A stretch of DNA of 64,000 bases, taken from positions 2,480,001 through 2,544,000 of the forward strand of contig NZ_JALN02000001.1 in assembly GCF_000559085.1 (NCBI RefSeq), given 5' to 3'. The position numbers were made by a program, and so were the translations under genes. Of this stretch, positions 50,219 through 57,387 are shown piece by piece. The number at the start of each line of letters is the position of its first letter. The first letter of the stretch is position 1. The DNA is from Mycolicibacterium aromaticivorans JS19b1 = JCM 16368 (lineage in GTDB: Bacteria; Actinomycetota; Actinomycetes; Mycobacteriales; Mycobacteriaceae). Under the pieces are notes generated by a model. It ran no database searches and had not been told where the DNA came from. It saw only the letters and a program-made list of their open reading frames with translations.

Positions 50219-50907
50219 TCTCCGAAGCCGACGACCTCGCCACGGTTGATCGACACCCAGTCGCGGGCTTCGAGGTACGGGCGGAACGTCTCGGCGATCA
50301 GCTGCGCGTCGGCCGTCGTCTTGGGCCGCTGAAGTTCATAGAGGTGCGGGAATTCCGTCCACGCGATGACGGCGTCCCACAGTCGCACAGCCGCCTCCCC
50401 GGTCGGCGGGTCGATCAGAACCGGTCCGAACAAGCACTGACCGTCGGGGAAGAACAGCGTCGGCACACCGTAACCATCGGCCGCCACGACGCGGTTGTGG
50501 TCGGCCAGCACCTCATCACCAGTGGTCGGATCGGCGACGGCCTGGTCGACCAGCGCCGGATCAAAACCGAGCTCAGCCAGCAAGTGTCGGGCCACCGCGG
50601 GTTCGTGTGGTTTGTGACCGTCGACGTGCAGGGCCCGACCGGCACGCTGGTACCAGGCCTCGACGTCCGACATGGAGCGCCGTCGTAGGAGCGCCCCGAT
50701 GCGCATCATCGACCAGCCGTAGGACCAGTCCCGTTCCCACGGGTGCTTCTTGCCCTCTTGGCGATTGATCTCCTCGAGGCTGAAGAACCGCCAGTTCACC
50801 ACCAGTCCGGTCTGGTCCCGAACCTCGCGAATCCACCGCGACGTCTGGTAGGCGTACGGGCACATCACGTCGAAGTGGAAGTCGACGGACTCTGGCCGCC
50901 CGGTCAC
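50215..50907 (-). CDS. DsbA-like thioredoxin-fold protein with CPYA motif (Rv2466c-like)
   Basis: The 230-residue cytoplasmic protein has a thioredoxin-fold active site [12 protein letters not shown] (about residues 15-26) where the second Cys is Ala. The C-terminal part, [23 protein letters not shown] and [12 protein letters not shown] (about 157-198), closely resembles M. tuberculosis Rv2466c, a mycothiol-dependent oxidoreductase with CPWC. A single Cys suits monothiol chemistry with mycothiol. Its start overlaps the stop of the upstream MDMPI-like gene as ATGA, another mycothiol-linked family. Coupled use of mycothiol is therefore likely but not shown. Confidence 0.85.
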   Translation of the reverse strand: MTGRPESVDFHFDVMCPYAYQTSRWIREVRDQTGLVVNWRFFSLEEINRQEGKKHPWERDWSYGWSMMRIGALLRRRSMSDVEAWYQRAGRALHVDGHKPHEPAVARHLLAELGFDPALVDQAVADPTTGDEVLADHNRVVAADGYGVPTLFFPDGQCLFGPVLIDPPTGEAAVRLWDAVIAWTEFPHLYELQRPKTTADAQLIAETFRPYLEARDWVSINRGEVVGFGD

Positions 50908-51686
50908 ATCGTGAACCTGAGATTGCGGGCAGCCCGCTCGCCAAGCTCGGCGTCGCCACTCCAGGTCACCGCTCCGGTGTCGATCTGGGCCTGGGGGTCG
51001 ATACGGCCGGAGGCGAGCATGATGAACGTGGTCGAGTCCGTGGTCAGCACCGCGTCCGGATTGTCCAGGTGCGCAACCTGTTTGGCCCGGCCGTCGACCG
51101 CCACATCGATCTCCCGGGCCACCGGGCCGGTCAACCGGAAGGAGATGCCGCTACCGTCGGGCACGCCCACCTTCTTTCCTGCGATGTAGCCGATCGAGCT
51201 CTCGACCTCTCCCAGCGCTATCTCCGCGGCGATACCGCCGTCGTCAGTGGCACGTCCGAGCGGAATCGTGATGTCGCGCACGTGAACCCAGAAGTCGAAG
51301 ACCCGGATCTCGAGGAAGCGGCCATAGGTGCCCCGCCCGGTCGGCATCCACGACGGCCGGTCGAGGTCGGCGGCGGTCAGCGCACTCAGGTCACGCCTGC
51401 GCTCGGCGAAGACCCCCGTGACCTTGTCGACCAACGTCGCCGGATCGTCGGTCCCGGCCAGGAACTCCGCCGCCCGCTGAAACGGGGGCGGGGTGACGTC
51501 GTCCTGCGGCAACCAGCCGGCCATCACGGCTTCGATGCTGACCACATGCTGGATGACATCGCGCACCACCCAGTCCGGGCACAGTGACTGCGTCCTCCAG
51601 TCGGCGTCGCTCAGGTCGGCGCACAGGTCCCCGATCGCGGAGTAACAGGCCTCGAGGGCGGTGCGGATCTCATCAAGACTTCTCAT
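50904..51686 (-). CDS. Maleylpyruvate isomerase-like (MDMPI/DinB-fold) mycothiol-linked protein
   Basis: The 260-residue protein has the MDMPI N-terminal four-helix metal-binding domain: [20 protein letters not shown] (about residues 36-55) with its His, and [10 protein letters not shown] (about 136-145) with a second His. The C-terminal domain (about 165-260) matches the usual sterol-carrier-like MDMPI_C region. Family members often use mycothiol as cofactor; the exact reaction of most is unknown. I used ATG 51686; the raw frame extends further upstream without homology-like content. The next gene, a DsbA-like Rv2466c homologue, is coupled to it. Confidence 0.85.
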   Translation of the reverse strand: MRSLDEIRTALEACYSAIGDLCADLSDADWRTQSLCPDWVVRDVIQHVVSIEAVMAGWLPQDDVTPPPFQRAAEFLAGTDDPATLVDKVTGVFAERRRDLSALTAADLDRPSWMPTGRGTYGRFLEIRVFDFWVHVRDITIPLGRATDDGGIAAEIALGEVESSIGYIAGKKVGVPDGSGISFRLTGPVAREIDVAVDGRAKQVAHLDNPDAVLTTDSTTFIMLASGRIDPQAQIDTGAVTWSGDAELGERAARNLRFTM

Positions 51687-51741
51687 GGTTCCGATCCAAC
51701 TACGACCGGCGCACACCCGGGTCTGATCCGACCGAAATCGA

Positions 51742-52326
51742 CTAGCCCGCGGCGTTGGGCAGCAGCGGCGGGCAGGCGCCCGCGGCATCGGTGGCCAGCT
51801 CGAAATGCCACACCTCGTTGGCATAGATGCGGCACAGACCGTACCGTGCGCCGTTGTCCATCAGCCACTGGTCGGCACCCACCCCGCCCACGTCGACGGC
51901 CTCACCCACCACGTGTTTGGATGCCGCCGGTGTCTGCACGTACTCGCGGGCAGCCGCCAGGCTGCCGTACTGGGCGACCGCGCTGTCCAGCAGGCGCTGC
52001 TGAAATTCTGCTGAACGCCACCCTGACGTGATCGTCATCGTGATGCCGTCGGCCGATGCCGCGGAAGCCGCCTGCTGGACGGCGTCGAGCAATCGCGGGT
52101 CCAGACGGCCGACAGCCGGGTTCTGCACGTCGAACGGTGTCAGGATCTGGCCGTCGACCAGCGAGCCGTCACCAGCAGCGACGGCAGGCGGATTGACACT
52201 GACGGTGTTGTCGGCCAATGCGATTCGGGGCGACGGGTCCGCTACGCCGGCGGCGTTGAACAGCAGCGCCGCTGTCGTGGCCGCACCCAGCACCACGGCT
52301 GAGACGGATGTGGCATCTATCCGCAT
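51742..52326 (-). CDS. M15-family D-Ala-D-Ala carboxypeptidase (VanY-like), exported
   Basis: The 194-residue protein has a signal peptide or anchor (about residues 8-30) and a peptidase M15B domain. The zinc motif SKHVVGEAVDVG (about 136-147, SxHxxGxAxD) and EVWHFE (about 171-176) give the His-Asp-His ligands and the Glu base. TSGWRSAEFQQRLL is the substrate-side segment. It trims D-Ala from peptidoglycan stem peptides in the periplasm. It is divergent from a lytic transglycosylase gene 64 bases away, so two wall-remodelling enzymes share one control region. Confidence 0.9.
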   Translation of the reverse strand: MRIDATSVSAVVLGAATTAALLFNAAGVADPSPRIALADNTVSVNPPAVAAGDGSLVDGQILTPFDVQNPAVGRLDPRLLDAVQQAASAASADGITMTITSGWRSAEFQQRLLDSAVAQYGSLAAAREYVQTPAASKHVVGEAVDVGGVGADQWLMDNGARYGLCRIYANEVWHFELATDAAGACPPLLPNAAG

Positions 52327-52389
52327 GGTCCTCCCATCATCCCAGACCGGGTCCTGGTGCTCGCCGTCGTCGTACGACAGACTTCAGCG

Positions 52390-53325
52390 GTGCGCATCCG
52401 AGTCGCCCTCCTGGCCGTGACTGTCCTGCTGACGGCTCCCGCCTGCGCATCGGGCACTGTGCATCCCGTGAGCACGCCGGCCAGCGGACCGCACACCTCG
52501 TCGATGCCCGCGGCCGCGCTGGATTCCACGGCTGCGCCCGACGCGACGCCCGCCGGCGCGCAGCCCCGCCTGGCCTCGGATCCCGATGAACTGGCCGACG
52601 ACCTGGTCGCCGACGAATTGGCCATTCGCGATCCGTCGACACCGCAGCCCACACTGGTCGCGGCGGCGCGCCGTCAGCAAGTCGCTTACCGCTCCATCGG
52701 CCGCCACCCCGAATGGGACCTGATCATCCGGCCACGGATCCCGCCGACGCTGCGCGATGCCTATGACCGCAACGTCGACGCGCGGCGGCAATTGGCCGCG
52801 ATGGCCCGCCCGCGCGACGCTCTGCCCCCGTGGCGGATCGAGCCGCCGGCCCCGGCCGACGAACTGCTCAGCTATTACCACGAGGCAGAGGAGGCCACCG
52901 GGGTGGGTTGGAACTACCTGGCAGCGATCAACCTGGTCGAGACCCGGTTCGGCAGCATCGTGGGGCTGAGCGCCGCCGGAGCGGAAGGACCGATGCAATT
53001 CCTACCATCCACCTTCGCCGCCCACGGCGATGGCGGGGACATCCGCTCACCGCACGACAGCATCATGGCCGCAGGCCGCTATCTGGCCGCAAACGGGTTC
53101 GGCGCGGACCCCGATCACGCCATCTACCGCTACAACCATGCTGACGAATACGTCGCTGCGGTAAAGGATTACGCCGCCATCCTGACCGATCCCGCGGCGT
53201 TCGCCGGCTTCTACCAGTGGGATGTCTACTACGTCACCACCGAAGGCGACGTCGTTCTGCCGATCGGCTATTCATCCGATGAGCCCATCCCGATCGCCGA
53301 GTACCTGGCCACCCACCCGCAGTAG
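52390..53325 (+). CDS. Lytic transglycosylase (SLT domain), exported
   Basis: From GTG 52390 the protein has 311 residues. An N-terminal signal (LLAVTVLLTAPACASG, about residues 6-21) includes a Cys that might be lipidated, though the APAC lipobox is weak. The transglycosylase domain covers about 165-300, with catalytic Glu184 in NLVETRFG, then GLSAAGAEGPMQFLPSTF (about 191-208) and the YNHADEYVAAVKDYA tail motif. It cleaves the glycan strand of peptidoglycan to anhydromuropeptides. Divergence from the M15 peptidase gene suggests joint cell-wall turnover. Confidence 0.9.
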   Translation: MRIRVALLAVTVLLTAPACASGTVHPVSTPASGPHTSSMPAAALDSTAAPDATPAGAQPRLASDPDELADDLVADELAIRDPSTPQPTLVAAARRQQVAYRSIGRHPEWDLIIRPRIPPTLRDAYDRNVDARRQLAAMARPRDALPPWRIEPPAPADELLSYYHEAEEATGVGWNYLAAINLVETRFGSIVGLSAAGAEGPMQFLPSTFAAHGDGGDIRSPHDSIMAAGRYLAANGFGADPDHAIYRYNHADEYVAAVKDYAAILTDPAAFAGFYQWDVYYVTTEGDVVLPIGYSSDEPIPIAEYLATHPQ

Positions 53326-53326
53326 C

Positions 53327-53479
53327 TCACGTCTCGTCGGCGACCTGGTGCCGATCCACCTTGCCGGGACCAGCCGGATCATCGTGTTGATGATCCAGCT
53401 GGTCCTGCAGGATGCGCTGCTCTTCACTCGCCTTTGTCGCGTCCACCGGTGTGGGCGGTGGCTGCTTGCTGAGCTCCAC
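53327..53479 (-). CDS. Short charged protein coupled to csbD (50 residues)
   Basis: GTG 53479 to TGA 53327 encodes 50 residues, starting ELSKQPPPTPVDATKAS and continuing EEQRILQDQLDHQHDDPAG, a helix-forming and highly charged sequence, ending VDRHQVADET. The start is 2 bases after the csbD stop (TGA-GC-GTG), so translation would be coupled, and the csbD end provides purines upstream. Composition is hydrophilic, like other stress-related disordered peptides. It is not part of the neighbouring transglycosylase gene, which ends 1 base before it on the opposite strand. Function is unknown. Confidence 0.6.
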   Translation of the reverse strand: MELSKQPPPTPVDATKASEEQRILQDQLDHQHDDPAGPGKVDRHQVADET

Positions 53480-53481
53480 GC

Positions 53482-53655
53482 TCAGCTCTTGAAAGCGTCT
53501 TTGACCTTCTCGCCGGCGTCCTTCAGGCTCGACTTGGCCTGATCGAGCTTGCCCTCGTTCTCGGTGCTCTTGTCACCGGTCGCGGCACCAACGCCCTCTT
53601 TGGCCTTGCCCGCGACGTCGTCGACCTTATTGCTGATCTTGTCTGAAATACCCAT
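53482..53655 (-). CDS. csbD: CsbD-like stress protein
   Basis: The 57-residue protein matches the CsbD family: GISDKISNKVDDVAGKAKEGVGAATGD repeats a K-A/E pattern typical of these small, hydrophilic, stress-induced helices. CsbD genes are under general stress sigma factors in several bacteria. Here AGTTT and AGGTAC are placed 16 bases apart on the minus strand upstream of the ATG, which roughly fits a mycobacterial SigF promoter. A 50-codon ORF follows two bases after its stop. The gene is short but the family pattern is clear. Confidence 0.88.
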   Translation of the reverse strand: MGISDKISNKVDDVAGKAKEGVGAATGDKSTENEGKLDQAKSSLKDAGEKVKDAFKS

Positions 53656-53664
53656 GCGCGCCGT

Positions 53665-53690
53665 GTACCTCAATAGCGCGGAAACAAAAC
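53665..53690 (-). promoter_or_regulatory. Candidate SigF-type promoter of csbD
   Basis: On the minus strand GTTT (53690-53687) and AGGTAC (53670-53665) are separated by 16 bases, compared with the SigF pattern GTTT-N15-17-GGGTAT. The -10 half matches at 4 of 6 positions, so this is tentative. Confidence 0.4.
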
Positions 53691-53696
53691 TCGGAC

Positions 53697-54035
53697 TCAG
53701 CTGTGTACAGAGCGGACCGTCCACACCACGCGGTAGGAACCGGCAGCCGAAACCCAGCCGAATCGCCGCGAGTCGACCACCCCGGGCGCGTGCGGATTGT
53801 CGGAGCATGCTTCGAAGGTCGCGGCCCGGCCGCGCCCCCGCACCGACCCGACCCGCTTGATCAGCCAACGGGTCGGCAGGGTCGGATCTTGGAACACCCG
53901 GAGCTGCCCGGTTCGCGGAGCCCCGGCGCGGACCGCCAACAGCCCGTCACCAGGGCGAAGGGTCGGCAGCATCGACTCCTCCACCACCCGAAACCGGCGC
54001 AGCGGCCAGGAACCGAGTCCATGGTTCTCCCGCAT
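53697..54035 (-). CDS. sodX: Nickel-SOD maturation protease SodX (S26 type)
   Basis: The 112-residue protein is a minimal S26 signal-peptidase-like domain without a membrane helix. Catalytic Ser is in ESMLPTLRPGDG (about residues 20-31) and Lys in WLIKRVG (about 57-63); SDNPHAPGVVDSRRFGWV near the C-terminus is the family end box. SodX-type proteases remove the N-terminal extension of nickel superoxide dismutase to expose the His of the metal hook. The divergent sodN gene, starting 22 bases away, supports this assignment strongly. Confidence 0.88.
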   Translation of the reverse strand: MRENHGLGSWPLRRFRVVEESMLPTLRPGDGLLAVRAGAPRTGQLRVFQDPTLPTRWLIKRVGSVRGRGRAATFEACSDNPHAPGVVDSRRFGWVSAAGSYRVVWTVRSVHS

Positions 54036-54045
54036 TGTGAAAGGG

Positions 54046-54057
54046 TAAGTTAGGGCT
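54046..54057 (+). promoter_or_regulatory. Leaderless-type promoter of sodN
   Basis: TAAGTT (54046-54051) lies 6 bases before ATG 54058, inside the 22-base gap from sodX. No ribosome-binding site is seen. A metal-responsive operator, if any, must overlap this tiny gap or the neighbouring coding ends. Confidence 0.5.
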
Positions 54058-54480
54058 ATGCTGCAACGACTTTTCGCCAACGCCACCCCTGCCCATGCTC
54101 ATTGCGACCTGTACTGCGGCGTCTACGACCCCGCCCAGGCCAAGATCGAGGCGCTGTCGTGCCTCAAGACCATCCAGAAGTACAACGACTCGGATGACGA
54201 GCACTTTCGGACCCGCGCGATCCTCATCAAAGAGCAGCGCGCCGAGGAGGTCAAGCATCACCTGATGGTGCTGTGGGCCGACTTCTTCACCAAGGAGCAC
54301 TTCGAGCAGTTCCCGAACCTGCACCAGCTGTTCTGGGACGGCGTGCACGGTGCCGGTGACGTCAAGAAGTCGACTGACGCCGCCACGGCTGAGAAGCTGC
54401 TCGCTACCATCGATCAGATCTCGGACATCTTCTGGCAGACCGAGAAGGCCAAGGGCATGGGCGTCTACCCGCCTGCCTGA
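54058..54480 (+). CDS. sodN: Nickel superoxide dismutase SodN
   Basis: The 140-residue protein begins with a 14-residue propeptide ending AHA, followed by the nickel hook HCDLYCGVYDPAQ (His15, Cys16, Cys20). Cleavage before His15 gives a 126-residue mature chain that forms a four-helix bundle hexamer in the family. It dismutates superoxide in the cytoplasm. In the usual hook HCDLPCGVYD, the residue at mature position 5 is Pro; here it is Tyr19. The rest of the hook and the KEQRAEEVKHHLMVLWADFF helix look intact. The maturation protease sodX is divergent. A strong terminator follows. Confidence 0.94.
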   Translation: MLQRLFANATPAHAHCDLYCGVYDPAQAKIEALSCLKTIQKYNDSDDEHFRTRAILIKEQRAEEVKHHLMVLWADFFTKEHFEQFPNLHQLFWDGVHGAGDVKKSTDAATAEKLLATIDQISDIFWQTEKAKGMGVYPPA

Positions 54481-54494
54481 CAATCGTCGTCGGC

Positions 54495-54534
54495 GTACCG
54501 CGCGGTCGTTACGGCCGCGCGGTACTTTCGTTTC
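54495..54534 (+). terminator. Intrinsic terminator after sodN
   Basis: An 11-base perfect stem GTACCGCGCGG / CCGCGCGGTAC (54495-54525) with a 9-base loop, followed by TTTCGTTT. It begins 14 bases after the sodN stop and also faces the end of the converging Nudix gene. Confidence 0.85.
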
Positions 54535-54540
54535 AGGGCC

Positions 54541-55257
54541 CTATTTCCACGCGAAGACGGGCTGCTCGAGGTCGTCGACCGGGTCATGTCGGCCCTCCAG
54601 GCACAGCCATCGAAGTTGAAGCAGCACAGCACCTGTGGGCGCATGTATGAGGTCGTTGCCCAGCGGCATCTGCACGACGGGGCGCGGGCTTTCCGGGATG
54701 GTGATGAATCGCGGCGAATCCGGACGTTGCAGTTGATGCAGCCCGACCCGGTAGACCGCAACGACCTCGTCGGGCGCCGGCCGCGGATCCAGCCGCCCGC
54801 CGCCCCAGATGACGACCGGGGTGATGATGTAGCCCGACCGGGTCGGATAGTCGTCGAGCACTCCGAGCACCGATGCGTGGGGAAGCGTGACGCCGACCTC
54901 CTCGTCGAGTTCACGCAACGCCGCATCGATCGCGGTCTCGCCCGGGTCCAGTCTCCCGCCGGGGAGAGCCCATTGGGCGGCGTGTGAATTCAAACGGGAC
55001 GCCCTGCGACACAACAGAAAAGCCGCACCGCCCGAGACTCCGACCATCCGGCCGTCCAAACCGGGCTCCATCGGCCGGCCGGCGATCCAGTCGTCGACAG
55101 GAGCCGGGTCCACCCGGTCCTCACCGGTTTCGGAGTCGACGAGTACCACCGCGACAGCTGCGTGGCGCTTGGTGGGGTCGGCCACCGATCGGCGGTCATG
55201 GCCGCTCAAGCGATCGCGGATCTGCTCCCGCAGTGCGTCGTCGTAGGTGATCGTCAC
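54541..55257 (-). CDS. Nudix hydrolase
   Basis: The 238-residue protein carries the Nudix box GGRLDPGETAIDAALRELDEEVG (about residues 100-122, Gx5Ex7REUxEExGU). Its N-terminal extension and ASRLNSHAAQWALPGG lead-in are like mycobacterial CoA-pyrophosphatase-type Nudix proteins. It would hydrolyse a nucleoside diphosphate linked compound such as a CoA derivative or dinucleotide. Substrate is unknown. The following gene on the same strand is unrelated. It converges on sodN with a shared terminator between. Confidence 0.9.
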   Translation of the reverse strand: MTITYDDALREQIRDRLSGHDRRSVADPTKRHAAVAVVLVDSETGEDRVDPAPVDDWIAGRPMEPGLDGRMVGVSGGAAFLLCRRASRLNSHAAQWALPGGRLDPGETAIDAALRELDEEVGVTLPHASVLGVLDDYPTRSGYIITPVVIWGGGRLDPRPAPDEVVAVYRVGLHQLQRPDSPRFITIPESPRPVVQMPLGNDLIHAPTGAVLLQLRWLCLEGRHDPVDDLEQPVFAWK

Positions 55258-55297
55258 GGTTCGACCATAGAGCGGCGTGGTGGTGCCTACACACGAG

Positions 55298-55349
55298 GAC
55301 GCCGCGGGATGCCGTCACCCCAGGCGATCAGACGGCATCCCGCGGCGTC
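55298..55349. terminator. Perfect 19-base-stem inverted repeat after the small secreted gene
   Basis: GACGCCGCGGGATGCCGTC (55298-55316) pairs perfectly with 55331-55349 around a 14-base loop. It lies 9 bases after the stop of the minus-strand small exported gene and 40 bases before the Nudix start. No T tract follows on either strand. Confidence 0.65.
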
Positions 55350-55358
55350 ATGCGCGCA

Positions 55359-55646
55359 TCAGTAGGTCGGGACGAAGACCCCGTTGATCCACACGCCCCA
55401 GTGATTCCAGCCCTCGTCCCACACCTGCTTGTTGCCTGCGGCCCAGGTCGGGTCGACCGGTTTCGGCGGCGCCCAGGCCGGCGGGCTGCCGGCGTCGGGG
55501 CCGGCCGGCGGCAGCGCGGGCTGAACAGGGCCGGGCGGCGGGGTCCAGCCGGGGTCGGCGCCCGCGGTCGCGGCGCTCAATCCCAGTGCGCTTGCAGCCA
55601 ATCCACCGGCCACAGCGGCTCCGGCGACAATCTCGATCAACTTCAT
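55359..55646 (-). CDS. Small exported Pro/Trp-rich protein (95 residues)
   Basis: ATG 55646 opens a signal peptide (about residues 1-30, KLIEIVAGAAVAGGLAASALGLSAATAGA) and a mature part of PPPGPVQPALPPAGPD followed by a Trp-rich end: WDEGWNHWGVWINGVFVPTY. GGAG lies 10-13 bases upstream. The Trp/Asn-rich C-terminus suggests a surface-binding or peptidoglycan-facing peptide, but no family is recognised. It ends just before a 19-base-stem inverted repeat. Confidence 0.78.
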   Translation of the reverse strand: MKLIEIVAGAAVAGGLAASALGLSAATAGADPGWTPPPGPVQPALPPAGPDAGSPPAWAPPKPVDPTWAAGNKQVWDEGWNHWGVWINGVFVPTY

Positions 55647-55769
55647 GGCTTCGTGCTCCAATCGTGCGTCAATCGTGCGTGAGTAACGACCTGCCTGGTA
55701 CCGGTATTAGCTATCCAGATCTGAGATCGATAAACATCTGACGCGTCGGACAGGGCAAAACCCCGAGCG

Positions 55770-56591
55770 TCAGTCCGACCCCATTGCCGCGGCGATCGAC
55801 TGTGCCATCAGCCGAGCCGCGTCGTTACGGTCCATCGACGCCAGCAACTGCCCGACACCGCGCATCTGTTCACCGACCAGCACGGTCGGCCCGTTGCTCA
55901 GGTTCGCGAAGGCTTCGGCCACCACGTCGCCTACCGGTACCGCATCCGTCGGCGTCTGGTCTTCCGAGGCCAGGATGCCGCGTTGATACTCGAGTTTGCG
56001 CAGCGCAGGAGTGTCGGTCTTGCCGAGGATCAAACCGATCACGTCGACACCCTTGTCGTGCAGTTCACTCCACAGCGCTTCGGCGAACACCATGTCGAAG
56101 GCTTTGGATGCGCCGTAGGCCACCATGTTGGGGCCGCCGACAAAGCCTGCCCCGGAGCCGAATACGACGATCCCGCCTCGGCCCCGATCGACCATCGGGG
56201 TGGCGTAGTGATGACACAGCTGCATCGGCACCACGCAGTTGCGCTGCACCATGTTCTCGGCGGCCTCGATCGAATTGCTCAGGAACGGTGTGAAGTCGGG
56301 GTCAGCGCCCGCGCAGTACACCACGAAGCCGACGTCGAGGTCTGCCGTCGCTTCGATCACGGCGGCCGCCGCACCCGCTACTGCGAGATCGATTGCCAGC
56401 GTCCTGGTTTCGACGCTGTGCCGGTCGCGAATGTCCTCGGCGACATCGTCGAGCACCTGTTGCCGGCGCGCGAGCAACACAACGTTGAGCCCACGCGCGG
56501 CCAGCTCGTGCGCGAACGCGGCACCCACGCCATCGGAAGCGCCGGCCACCAGCGCCCAGGGGCCGTATCGATCGGCGAAGCGGTCAGCCAT
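55770..56591 (-). CDS. SDR family oxidoreductase, last gene of the ECF-led operon
   Basis: From ATG 56591 the protein has 273 residues. It has the SDR cofactor segment LVAGASDGVGAAFAHELA (about residues 14-31), YGASKAFD (about 157-164) with Tyr and Lys, and a C-terminal extension after residue 220 not found in the minimal SDRs. The GASDGVG variant of the glycine motif is typical of 17-beta-HSD-12-like SDRs. Its start overlaps the stop of the SnoaL-like gene (ATGA), so it closes a chain of seven close-packed genes on the minus strand. Substrate unknown. Confidence 0.88.
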   Translation of the reverse strand: MADRFADRYGPWALVAGASDGVGAAFAHELAARGLNVVLLARRQQVLDDVAEDIRDRHSVETRTLAIDLAVAGAAAAVIEATADLDVGFVVYCAGADPDFTPFLSNSIEAAENMVQRNCVVPMQLCHHYATPMVDRGRGGIVVFGSGAGFVGGPNMVAYGASKAFDMVFAEALWSELHDKGVDVIGLILGKTDTPALRKLEYQRGILASEDQTPTDAVPVGDVVAEAFANLSNGPTVLVGEQMRGVGQLLASMDRNDAARLMAQSIAAAMGSD

Positions 56592-56992
56592 CAGTACACC
56601 ACCTGCACGGTGGTGAAGGTACGCCGGGCGATCCGCCAGCCGGCATAGGTACGGACGATCTCGTCGTCGTAGAAGCCTCGGGCGTTCACCCCGGAGTTGT
56701 TGTCGGCAGCCATGATCCACGCATCGACGTAGCAACGGGTGGTGGCACGGTCGACCTGCAGATCGATCACGATGTTGCTGATGCGGTGCATGAGATATCC
56801 GGCGGCGGCGTGCGCGACGTCCATGAATTCGGTGACCTCATCGACGCCGTTCCACACCCCGATCTCGCCGTAGTCCAGGTGGCAGTCAGGGGTGAACACG
56901 GTCCGGAACAGGTTCCAGTCGCGACGGTCGATACCGCTGGCGTAGCGAATCAGGAGGTCTGAAATATCCTGCCGGTCCTGAAGTTCAGTCAC
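56591..56992 (-). CDS. SnoaL/NTF2-like protein
   Basis: The 133-residue protein has the NTF2-like (SnoaL_4) opening LQDRQDISDLLIRYASGIDRRDWNLFRTVFTPDCHLDYGE (about residues 4-43). The fold is a cone that serves as cyclase, dehydratase or isomerase, or as a ligand-binding module. A conserved His-Asp-type pair is compatible with catalysis (DRRDW and HRISN), but no reaction can be assigned. It lies 12 bases after the VOC gene and overlaps the next SDR, so it is part of the ECF-led operon. Confidence 0.82.
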   Translation of the reverse strand: MTELQDRQDISDLLIRYASGIDRRDWNLFRTVFTPDCHLDYGEIGVWNGVDEVTEFMDVAHAAAGYLMHRISNIVIDLQVDRATTRCYVDAWIMAADNNSGVNARGFYDDEIVRTYAGWRIARRTFTTVQVVY

Positions 56993-57004
56993 CCGGTGGC
57001 TCCG

Positions 57005-57361
57005 TTACTTACGAGCCAGTGGGCTGTAGAACACCAGACCGTTGCCCTTGTTGTCGTAGACGACGGCCCGACGCTCGTGTGCGTCGTCGTACGGGCCCTT
57101 GACGATTCCGCCACCACTGGCCTCGACGGCCTTCGCCGCCGCGTCGACGTCGGCCGTCTTGATTCCGACCACGACCTGGCCGGGGATCGGGTGGTCGATC
57201 TCCGTCGCCAGCGCCAGGGTGACCGGCCCGCCGTCGAGCGCCGCGAAATGGGTGCCGTCGCGGAACTTCACTGCCATACCGAGGGTGTCGCTGTAGAACC
57301 TGATCGATTCATCCACGTCGTCGGTCGACAGGATGATCATCTTGACTTCGTGTTCGCTCAC
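57005..57361 (-). CDS. VOC-superfamily (glyoxalase/dioxygenase-like) protein
   Basis: GTG 57361, with AGGAGG 5-10 bases upstream, begins a 118-residue VOC protein. It has MIILSTDDVDESIRFYSDTLGMAVKF (about residues 7-32) and a C-terminal AVVYDNKGNGLVFYSPL (about 99-115), the paired beta-alpha-beta-beta-beta modules of the superfamily. Metal-ligand His or Glu at the usual positions are not obvious in this copy. It is one of the enzyme-like proteins in the operon; its chemistry is unknown. The longer frame upstream is a shadow. Confidence 0.85.
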   Translation of the reverse strand: MSEHEVKMIILSTDDVDESIRFYSDTLGMAVKFRDGTHFAALDGGPVTLALATEIDHPIPGQVVVGIKTADVDAAAKAVEASGGGIVKGPYDDAHERRAVVYDNKGNGLVFYSPLARK

Positions 57362-57387
57362 TGGCGCCTCCTGTGTGTGAAGCGCAT

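Noticed and set aside
54465..54926. Alternative frames inside the Nudix gene
   Set aside because: They are shadows; the Nudix box is intact only in the chosen frame.
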